Below, piece by piece: positions 27,001 to 32,712 of a DNA stretch of 45,011 bases. A model generated the notes under the pieces. That model searched no databases. It was not told the DNA's origin and was given only the letters and a program-made list of their open reading frames with translations. Each line of letters begins with the position of its first letter. Positions within the stretch are counted from its first letter, which is position 1. Source of the DNA: Desulfarculales bacterium UBA702 (GTDB lineage Bacteria > Desulfobacterota > Syntrophobacteria > Syntrophobacterales > Syntrophobacteraceae). Location: positions 1 to 45,011 of the forward strand of contig DBMI01000066.1 in NCBI GenBank assembly GCA_002298165.1, read 5' to 3'. A program made the translations under genes and the position numbers.

Positions 27001-27345
27001 CGATGGGATAGCTCTGTGAGCCTTAACACCAGTGGGGCAACCAGCGGAAGCAATGCCATATTCTGCCTCGGCTGCCATGATATAGAAGGCATCAGCGGCT
27101 TTTCCCAGGGCGGCAGCGGTGGCTGGGGCGGTCATGGCGGCGGCACCCTTCACGGCCATCATGATCGCCAACCCTGTCAGCAGTGCCATACCGCCATTCC
27201 TCATGGCTGGAAGCGGTACAGGTTCATTGTCACAAGCGCCGATCCGGCTCCATACAGGGGCCGCTCCGACGTGATGTCAAATAGTTTGACCTGGTCGCCG
27301 AGCGGCAGTTGGAGCCAAGGTGATTGCCATTCGTCCTGCTGGTAG
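24019..27345 (+). CDS. Large exported multihaem cytochrome c (19 haem-type motifs)
   Basis: A 1108-residue protein with an N-terminal signal peptide (cleavage likely after GIGHA), so it lies in the periplasm or on the outer surface. I count 18 CXXCH haem-attachment motifs (for example CGSCH, CKSCH, CSACH, CVDCH, CLSCH, CQQCH) plus one CX3CH (CTNMCH), so up to 19 c-type haems. Several are the paired 'doubled CXXCH' type (TCATCHEPHR). A beta-rich insert near residues 150-235 (TSTVVDSSKTW) carries no haem. Such proteins conduct electrons across the periplasm or to extracellular acceptors. The C-terminus is odd: it ends GDCHSSCW, a CH and a lone Cys with no complete motif. AGGGGGA precedes ATG 24019. 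ResB and ResC follow directly. Confidence 0.9.
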   Translation: MCRVRFSIGLVLLFYILLPGIGHAVDVPHITPENISCGSCHVPHNSMGSNLTNQAVNSALCKSCHTLTGTASALPFADSDQAKPGISGTSHSWSGLMPAISNPSNAYGLRAAADLTISAVKARVTGSGNAVICSACHDEHSQLYAPWEPFAITTSRGVSGTATGGTTSTVVDSSKTWTVDQWKNAYVKIMSGANAGLERQVASNTATQLTFTSPFPSAIAANNSYYINSSRHFMRAANTANQLCVDCHYYRNLSDITTYTGNPLSHPISKTFATAKDPSQYFTVPREPQSAGFAAQTGTRGELNGGADTNLTNNIVLGADLSIMCLSCHSMHYTPTSNGTLLVRNSQELCHGCHKTDTSAPIDSNAIKTHNSTTTGSTKWASNWGVSGGQYGAITCATCHEPHRSKNIYLIKGAVSASSGSFPGNSVDFRYLSGTAGSAPYAQGDDTGGHTTSSRVCQVCHSKLRYHNYNSANNTGGNGHNNAWNCTGCHSHKNGFQWSESAGGTTAELSKCSGCHATTFTGINSVSTRVSKHTLGNVVGTNDWGPDTSTSWAVDNFASVNAAAVRSCTNMCHQDHRHNPVGAPGTSHANSVHQDAGTQATRAVTRNANGDITAAATTGSPAKTDFDNSATYGGMCISCHRAKADAARPAINKADYNTSAHNYTTDTTGVNADWKFTMHDGSVFNRNCTKCHFDSLTYNITSSGSLSAPFKAVHYSDNKFLLGESLNYMTGSATNYICYGCHGNVANRNSSDKDLQTIFNDATHTYKHPVQTTDDHHVSFGGSGEEPPGTGSNFQSGSFIGANRHVACQDCHSVHEAGKTKHAIGAAVNITNTSPLYGVWGVSGPPKANWADYAASGDFTKMTPVTAEYQICFKCHSKWAGATLPTSPSGAFTETNLAQEFNVNNTSYHWVEYDQTATVAPASGEFGPAGRANNTPRALDMPSDLTWRGGWTRNSKMYCSDCHGTDSATQAQGPHASANSFMLKSIVVGATTYKRWDSSVSLNTSGATSGSNAIFCLGCHDIEGISGFSQGGSGGWGGHGGGTLHGHHDRQPCQQCHTAIPHGWKRYRFIVTSADPAPYRGRSDVMSNSLTWSPSGSWSQGDCHSSCW

Positions 27346-27375
27346 CGGAGTTGGTCCTGATTTTTGCTGACATTC

Positions 27376-28779
27376 ATGGGTGGCGGTTTTATCCTGACCG
27401 CCACCAACTCGTTTTGGGGATTGAAGGAGATCTCTATCCGAAGCTTCAAGGAGATATTCAGCTCCCGAAGGCTTACCATCTGGCTGCTCGTCATAATTGC
27501 CGTCCTGGTTATCCTGGGCACGGTGGTGCCGCAGGAGTCCCGCCTTCATCCTAAAGACTATCTTCGCTGGAAAGCAAACTATCCCGCCCTGTCAGTATTC
27601 GCCGAAACCATACAGTTGCACCGCATCTATACCTCATGGTGGTTTGCGGCGCTGACATGCGCGCTTGTCCTAAACCTCGTGTATTCTTTCCTGCCGCGAA
27701 TTCGTCCCACTGCCAAAGCATGGAAAAGAGAGAGGAAAGGCCAGATATCGGGCGGGATAAAGAAGTACCGGGTCCTGGAGCTGGAAGGAGATTGGTCCCG
27801 GTGGGCCGAAAAGGCAGAGGGTCTCCTGAGGCAAAAAGGGTACAAGGTTTGGACCGGCGAGAAGTCAGTTTATGCAAACAAGCACCTGGCAGGACTTTGG
27901 GGAGTGCTGGCATTCCATTTTTCCTTCCTGATTATCCTGCTCGGGATCATTATCAGCCTGGTTACCAAGTTCGAAGGGCAGATCGAACTGGTATCAGGGC
28001 AGACTGTCCACGATGAAGAATCGGGCTATGTACTTATCCAAAATGGAATTCTTGCTCCCCGGCATGATTCCCGGTACGGCTTCCGCGTTAATGGGGTGAG
28101 TGCGAAATACTGGGTGCCGCATAACCTCAGGTTCATCGGAAGTGACGTTTCGATCCTGTGGCAGGGAAAAGAGGTTGCCAGTGGCACGATTGGCTACAAT
28201 GAACCAATCGAGTACCGGGGATATGTGCTCTATCAGGGGAAATATCACGGCTGGGCGGCGCTCTTCGGTGTAAAACCGCATGGCGCCAAATCACGGGCGG
28301 AAGGCTATGTGAATTTTCCCATGCCGCCAAAAGGAGAGGTGCTTTCAAAAAATCATTTCACCCCGCCCTCCATGGATATCGAGTTTGTTTGTTCGATAAT
28401 CGATAGAAAAGATACGAGCGAAGCCCCGGAATCAATGGAATTAGGCGCGATATTCGATGGCGGAAAAAAGGATTTAGGGAGAATCAAGCCGGGGGGATCG
28501 GTCGCCGTAAATGGGACCGAATTGACGCTGGTCGGTTTTTCACAGTGGTCTAGCTATTTCATCGTAAGGGACAGTGGGATCGATATAATATTTACCGGGT
28601 TCTGGAGTGCGATTGCATCCCTTTTCGCGCTCTTTTTCCGGGTGCCCAAAAGCGTCCTGCTGGCGATGGAGCGTGAAAATGGAAAATCCATCATCACGAT
28701 TGCCGGGAAAACGTCCCGCTACGAGCCCACTTTTCGCCAGGAACTGGAGGACCTGGTCCGAAAGATCGAGGAAAAATAA
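27376..28779 (+). CDS. resB: Cytochrome c biogenesis protein ResB (Ccs1)
   Basis: The inner-membrane subunit of the system II cytochrome c synthase, which works with ResC/CcsA to carry haem outward and attach it to apocytochromes. Seen are the N-terminal membrane segment IWLLVIIAVLVILGTVVPQE, a second segment ending in LVYSFLPRI, the block LWGVLAFHFSFLIILLGII with its conserved His, and a large periplasmic domain before a last helix. ATG 27376 gives 467 residues; TTG 27364 is an alternative, and neither has a good ribosome binding site. It follows the cytochrome gene by 30 bases, which suggests co-expression with its main substrate. Confidence 0.9.
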   Translation: MGGGFILTATNSFWGLKEISIRSFKEIFSSRRLTIWLLVIIAVLVILGTVVPQESRLHPKDYLRWKANYPALSVFAETIQLHRIYTSWWFAALTCALVLNLVYSFLPRIRPTAKAWKRERKGQISGGIKKYRVLELEGDWSRWAEKAEGLLRQKGYKVWTGEKSVYANKHLAGLWGVLAFHFSFLIILLGIIISLVTKFEGQIELVSGQTVHDEESGYVLIQNGILAPRHDSRYGFRVNGVSAKYWVPHNLRFIGSDVSILWQGKEVASGTIGYNEPIEYRGYVLYQGKYHGWAALFGVKPHGAKSRAEGYVNFPMPPKGEVLSKNHFTPPSMDIEFVCSIIDRKDTSEAPESMELGAIFDGGKKDLGRIKPGGSVAVNGTELTLVGFSQWSSYFIVRDSGIDIIFTGFWSAIASLFALFFRVPKSVLLAMERENGKSIITIAGKTSRYEPTFRQELEDLVRKIEEK

Positions 28780-29601
28780 ATGGACCTGTACCTGTTTTTT
28801 GCGGCGTTCGGCTTTTACCTGACCGGCACGATAGTCTTTGTCGCCGCTTTTATCTTCAAAAAAGAAAAACTTTTCACGGGTGGGACCTGGCTTGCGCTGT
28901 TGGGCCTCCTTCCGCACAGCGGATCGATTCTTCTGCGCTGGATCGAAGTCGGCCACGGCCCCTATATCAACCGGTACGAGGTGTTTTCTTCGTGCACGTG
29001 GATGGTGATTGTCTTCTTCCTGCTTATGCAGGCCCGGTTCCGCGCGATAAGATATGCGGGGCCCGTAGTCATTGGGGTGTCGTTTCTCCTTATGGCGTTC
29101 GCGCTCATGTCGAGCAGGGACCCGGTCCCGCTGCCGCCCTCGCTTGAAAGCTACTGGCTGGTCGTGCATGTGATTTTCGCAAAGCTCTCCCTTGGCTCAT
29201 ACCTGGTTGCAACGGGACTCGCGGCGACATATCTGCTTAAGGAAAAATATGGAGGGGCGGAAGCATTGTTCTGGGGCAAGGTTCCTGCCCCCGACTTCCT
29301 CGATGATTTGAGCTACCGGTTCGTCGCGTTCGGGTTCGTATTCACCGCATTGATGATTGTCGCCGGATCGGTGTGGGGCAACAAGGCATGGGGGCGCTAC
29401 TGGGGGTGGGACCCCGTCGAGATATGGTCGCTTGTCATTTGGCTCGCCTACGGAATCTACCTCCACCTGCGCATCACCTATAAATGGAAAGGGCACCGTT
29501 CTTCGATTACCGCTATTATTTGCTTCCTGATTTGCATACTCTCTTTTTTCATAATGCCCATGGTCACCCAGACCATCCACAGCGAGTATCTTGTAAAGTG
29601 A
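28780..29601 (+). CDS. resC: Cytochrome c biogenesis protein ResC (CcsA)
   Basis: A 273-residue polytopic membrane protein, the haem-handling half of system II cytochrome c synthesis. The signature Trp-rich WWD region WGNKAWGRYWGWDPVEIW lies near residues 195-213, flanked by haem-binding histidines in membrane helices (for example SYWLVVHVIFAKLSLGSY). Its ATG immediately follows the resB TAA, with GAGGA eight bases upstream. Together with resB it makes a complete synthase next to its probable client. Confidence 0.93.
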   Translation: MDLYLFFAAFGFYLTGTIVFVAAFIFKKEKLFTGGTWLALLGLLPHSGSILLRWIEVGHGPYINRYEVFSSCTWMVIVFFLLMQARFRAIRYAGPVVIGVSFLLMAFALMSSRDPVPLPPSLESYWLVVHVIFAKLSLGSYLVATGLAATYLLKEKYGGAEALFWGKVPAPDFLDDLSYRFVAFGFVFTALMIVAGSVWGNKAWGRYWGWDPVEIWSLVIWLAYGIYLHLRITYKWKGHRSSITAIICFLICILSFFIMPMVTQTIHSEYLVK

Positions 29602-29609
29602 GATGACGA

Positions 29610-30083
29610 ATGGGAAAAATCATTATCAAATCAATTCTGATAGTTCTGGCATTAATGCAGACATCCATATTTGCGGCATCGGACGATATGCCGATTACTG
29701 AAGCAGTAGCCGAATACAATAAACGACTTGCCGAGGCTTACAGGACATCCGACATCAAGCCTTTGGACGGAATAGCCGGACCGGCCGATTTGCGCAAGGT
29801 TACCCTGGTTATCGATATCAACAAGCAAAAGGGAGTTTACCTGGATTCAAAACTGTTGAACCTGAAAGTGGAAAAAATGGAGAGGCCCTCGAAAGACAGC
29901 GCGCAGGTCTGGACGACCGAGAACTGGGAATATATCTACAGGAACATCAAAGGTAACTCCCCCACCGGCGAAGCTAAGCGGGAGAATTACGAACTGGTGT
30001 ATTATCTAGGCTACCGGGAAGGCCACTGGTGGGTAGAACGCGTAAAATGGAAAAAGGACCACGTGAACGAACAGGAAAAATAA
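29610..30083 (+). CDS. Small exported protein of the cytochrome/ResBC cluster, unknown function
   Basis: A 157-residue protein with a clear signal peptide (IIIKSILIVLALMQTSIFA, cleavage after FAA or AAS) and no cysteine in the mature part, so it is not a cytochrome. The C-terminal half (ENWEYIYRNI, then ENYELVYYLGYREGHWWVERV) resembles the beta-sheet face of NTF2/IMS-like domains; this is a weak fold guess. It starts eight bases after resC and ends the operon before a block of hairpin repeats. A helper role in cytochrome maturation or stability is inferred only from position. Confidence 0.7.
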   Translation: MGKIIIKSILIVLALMQTSIFAASDDMPITEAVAEYNKRLAEAYRTSDIKPLDGIAGPADLRKVTLVIDINKQKGVYLDSKLLNLKVEKMERPSKDSAQVWTTENWEYIYRNIKGNSPTGEAKRENYELVYYLGYREGHWWVERVKWKKDHVNEQEK

Positions 30084-30133
30084 AATCTAGCACGAATTTG
30101 CATTCAAGTTGAATACTAACACCATTAAAGCGC

Positions 30134-30206
30134 GATGGGTTTACACCCATCCTACAACTTTCCCAATTAGAGTTATGTAGTTTTGTAGGATGGGTGCAAA
30201 CCCATC
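30134..30206. repeat. 24-bp inverted repeat (GATGGGTTTRCACCCATCCTACAA)
   Basis: The arm 30134-30157 matches the reverse complement of 30183-30206 at 23 of 24 positions. Each arm is itself palindromic (GATGGGT...ACCCATC). It is a typical extragenic repeat hairpin; a shorter relative (CAGATGGGT...ACCCATCTG) lies at 32611-32641. Confidence 0.75.
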
Positions 30207-30307
30207 AATTTGTAGGGTATCTTCAACCCAAAATCGTATAAGAAGTGAAACCTATCCTTTCTAGTGTGACATTCGAAAATACCTCGATGTTTTAAGCACT
30301 ACCTATT

Positions 30308-30395
30308 GGTCACCCCGGCGAAAGTCGGGGTCCAGGTTCTTTATCGTTTACCCATTAAAAGGACACTGGATTCCGGCTTTCGCCGGAATGACGGG
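30308..30395. repeat. Inverted pair of REP-like CCGGCGAAAG repeats
   Basis: GTCACCCCGGCGAAAG at the left and CTTTCGCCGGAATGAC at the right are inverted copies of one repeat (consensus GTCATTCCGGCGAAAG...TCCAG). They are separated by about 35 bases of AT-rich DNA. This element type is widespread between genes in bacterial chromosomes. Confidence 0.7.
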
Positions 30396-30460
30396 GTTGA
30401 GAATCTGGGATCGTCGTATAAATATCGAACAACTATGGGATGCTGCACTGGCGCACAGAA

Positions 30461-30943
30461 TTAGGGCTCAGATATCATGGGATTGACCTCGACCTCAACC
30501 GGGCGTCTTTTCACAACAAAGCCGTTTTCGACACTGTTCTCGTCCAAAAAGCGCATGCTTTTAACGGCTGCTGCGACTGCAAAAACCCTGATGTTATTTC
30601 CGTTCGGATCTGCGGGGCACAGGAAAAAACCCTGCCTTGTCGGATCATACCCGAGAGTGGAACCGACTATAACTTCTCCGTCCTGAAAGACTATTTCAAC
30701 TTTTCGACCCTGATGATTCTGATCATCAAGGTAGCACTTCCTTTCTTCATACATAGGATTCCCGCAAAAATCTCTGACGAAAAAAACTGCTTTTAATTCT
30801 TTGATAAATATCTCCTTTCCCTTGCCCTTGGCTCCGCCAACAGGATGAATGTGAAAACTGGCCTTATTGGCGTGGAAATTCTGGGTCAATCCCTTTACCA
30901 AAGTACAATCAAGGTAGCGAGCGATTACCTTTACAGGTTCCAT
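30461..30943 (-). CDS. DUF6982-like domain protein
   Basis: A 160-residue soluble protein built of repeated short beta-hairpin signatures: VIARYLDCTLVKGLTQNF, LKAVFFVRDFCGN, GRKVEIVFQDGEVIVGSTLG and GFFLCPADPNGNNIRVF. These resemble the DUF6982 family and some PilZ-neighbour proteins in Desulfobacterota; the family call is from memory. Function unknown. ATG 30943 follows GGAGAGGA. It is a single gene; the PhnD-like gene ends 73 bases upstream on the same strand. Confidence 0.65.
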   Translation of the reverse strand: MEPVKVIARYLDCTLVKGLTQNFHANKASFHIHPVGGAKGKGKEIFIKELKAVFFVRDFCGNPMYEERKCYLDDQNHQGRKVEIVFQDGEVIVGSTLGYDPTRQGFFLCPADPNGNNIRVFAVAAAVKSMRFLDENSVENGFVVKRRPVEVEVNPMISEP

Positions 30944-31016
30944 TAATCCTCTCCAATGTACGATTTTGATGTTTTATCGCCGGCACCACTCAAATGAATG
31001 ATGAGATCCATTGCTC

Positions 31017-31829
31017 TTACCATTTGTAAGCAACAGGATCTATTCCAGCTAGGCTTAGTAGTTCGAATGTTTGTTCAATAATCCCTGCCCGAACCTCGTA
31101 GAAGAATTTTACCCCAAAAACCGCATGGCAGTTGACGATTTCCTTTCTGAACTTCAATAGATATTCGGATGGAAAAAATCTACTCACACAAAGTATATTA
31201 TCCGGGTGTTTGTAACTTGAAATAATGGGGTGATTAATGGATTTTAAGTCTTCGTATCTCGCCTTATTTTCCTCCCACCACCAATTTTTGACAAATGCTG
31301 CTTTGGCTGTTCCGTCCCTTACAGCATCAACAACGGCCTGGTGGCTATCGTATCCCAAAGCGGCCTTCCTTTTTGATGCGGCTTTTGCCGCACCCTCACC
31401 AGACGAGGTGCCGTAACAAAATGCAACCTTAGTGCCTGCCCTTTCGATAATCGTGAACGGATCGTATGCCTCATCACGCGGAACTATCATAATTCCATTA
31501 TAAAATTCATGACCATCGCCCCCTTGCGCTACTGGAACACAAAGGTTTCGTGAATACAGGATCGCATGCACAAAACTTCCAAAATAGCCCAGTACCGGCT
31601 CTTTTTTCGAGAATGCTTCAATTATCTCTGGATAGGATTCTGCAAGCACTGGTTGGATCGTTAGCCCTGTTCTTATGGATAGCTCGCTTGCTATGTTCTT
31701 GGCCTTTAAGCCTCTGTCCAACCATTCCGGTGGAAAAATGAGGCTGATCTCCGCTGATGCTGCCCACGAGGCCATAGAGAGCAGAATAAAGAAAATCGTG
31801 GTGCATGAGAATATTTTGAGTGTTCTCAT
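31017..31829 (-). CDS. PhnD-like periplasmic substrate-binding protein
   Basis: A 270-residue exported protein with a signal peptide (FFILLSMASWAASA, cleavage near residue 24). It has the fold blocks of the phosphate/phosphonate-type ABC-transporter binding proteins: LIFPPEWLDRG, LGYFGSFVHAILY, KVAFCYGTSSGEGAAKA and DAVRDGTAKAAFVKNWWWE. Ligand unknown. No ABC permease or ATPase gene is near, so it is an orphan and may serve as a sensor or feed a distant transporter. An IS630 remnant lies about 145 bases upstream. Confidence 0.78.
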   Translation of the reverse strand: MRTLKIFSCTTIFFILLSMASWAASAEISLIFPPEWLDRGLKAKNIASELSIRTGLTIQPVLAESYPEIIEAFSKKEPVLGYFGSFVHAILYSRNLCVPVAQGGDGHEFYNGIMIVPRDEAYDPFTIIERAGTKVAFCYGTSSGEGAAKAASKRKAALGYDSHQAVVDAVRDGTAKAAFVKNWWWEENKARYEDLKSINHPIISSYKHPDNILCVSRFFPSEYLLKFRKEIVNCHAVFGVKFFYEVRAGIIEQTFELLSLAGIDPVAYKW

Positions 31830-31974
31830 ATGGTTTCCAGTTGCCTGTAAGAATCAAAAAAACTTTTTCCCAATAATTTAAGTAAATTGAAATCAGAATG
31901 GACTGCCAATAGTCATTTCGGTAATACAATATATCGGAAAGTTAGCCCTTTAACTAAAGCTGGTAAATTCAACT

Positions 31975-32350
31975 TTAACTTATCAAACTCTGTGCGGCAT
32001 TGGTCTCGTTGTAACGCTTTATGTACTGCATGGTCTGATTAAGCAGTTCCTGCTTGCTTTGCCAGATCCCCCCCGATCACATCGCGGGTGTAAATGCTGA
32101 TCCAAATCCCTATTCGATTCAGCCAGGAGGCATAAGTTGGTGTGAAGTGCAGCGTGAGCCGCCTCCGCTTTGACGCCCACTCCACGACCTTCTTATGCTT
32201 GTGCGCACTGTAATTATCCACGATCACATGAAGGTCTTTACCGCAATAGCATGAAATCCCATTTGGAAGTGCCCGGTGGGTACAGTCAAAGAGAGGCTCA
32301 GCCATACCCAGTTCTTGGCTCGCATTGATGGAATCTATGCCGAAAGCCAT
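31975..32350 (-). pseudogene. IS630 family transposase remnant (C-terminal part, frameshifted)
   Basis: The frame reads LHVIVDNYSAHKHKKVVEWA and LHFTPTYASWLNRIGIW, the DDE-superfamily block with its second Asp (VDNY) and the NxxE region where Glu is replaced (NRIG). It breaks at a run of seven Gs (minus strand, about 32068-32074). With six Gs it would continue IWQSKQELLNQTMQYIKRYN to a stop at 31975. The N-terminal half, with the first catalytic Asp, is missing beyond about 32300. The element is dead. Confidence 0.8.
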
Positions 32351-32712
32351 TTTGCGAATAATGTTCCACTGCCATCACTCATCAGTATTCCTTCAAGCGC
32401 TGACCCGATCTCACGCTTTCTGTTTAAATTTCTGTGCAAATTTGGGATAATTCCACGAGACTGCATGAGTTATTGTTTTCTTAGAAGAAGTTTTTGGTTC
32501 AGGATGTGAAAACAACTTTGGAAATTAACAAATTGCTTGCCGCCGCCGAAAGGGAGCGCGGGCGCCTGTTGGTCTTTTCTCATCACCCCTTTTTTGCTGC
32601 TCTGGCCAGGCAGATGGGTTGCCAAACCCGAGACCCATCTGGATTCATATGATCAGTTCTTCCCGAACCAAGGTACGATGCCTCTAAGTTGAAATTTTAG
32701 TGAGCCAGTACC
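32351..32712. other. Intergenic region between the IS630 remnant and the helicase gene
   Basis: No gene is supported. It contains a nine-base hairpin CAGATGGGT/ACCCATCTG at 32611-32641, related to the repeat at 30134-30206, just upstream of the helicase start. Confidence 0.5.

Larger units (their letters stand above)
30084..30460. other. Intergenic block of extragenic hairpin repeats
   Basis: Between two convergent genes. It contains the 16-mer AATTTGCATTCAAGTT at 30095-30110 and hairpins at 30134-30206 and 30308-30395, and no gene. Any of the hairpins may serve as a transcription end, but none has a T-run. Confidence 0.65.

Noticed and set aside
26524..27204. Open frame of 226 codons on the minus strand inside the cytochrome gene
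   Set aside because: It mirrors the CXXCH repeats as Ala/Met/Gly-rich noise and overlaps a clearly real gene.
30084..30460. CRISPR array
   Set aside because: The repeats are two inverted hairpin types, not regularly spaced direct repeats, and no cas gene is present.
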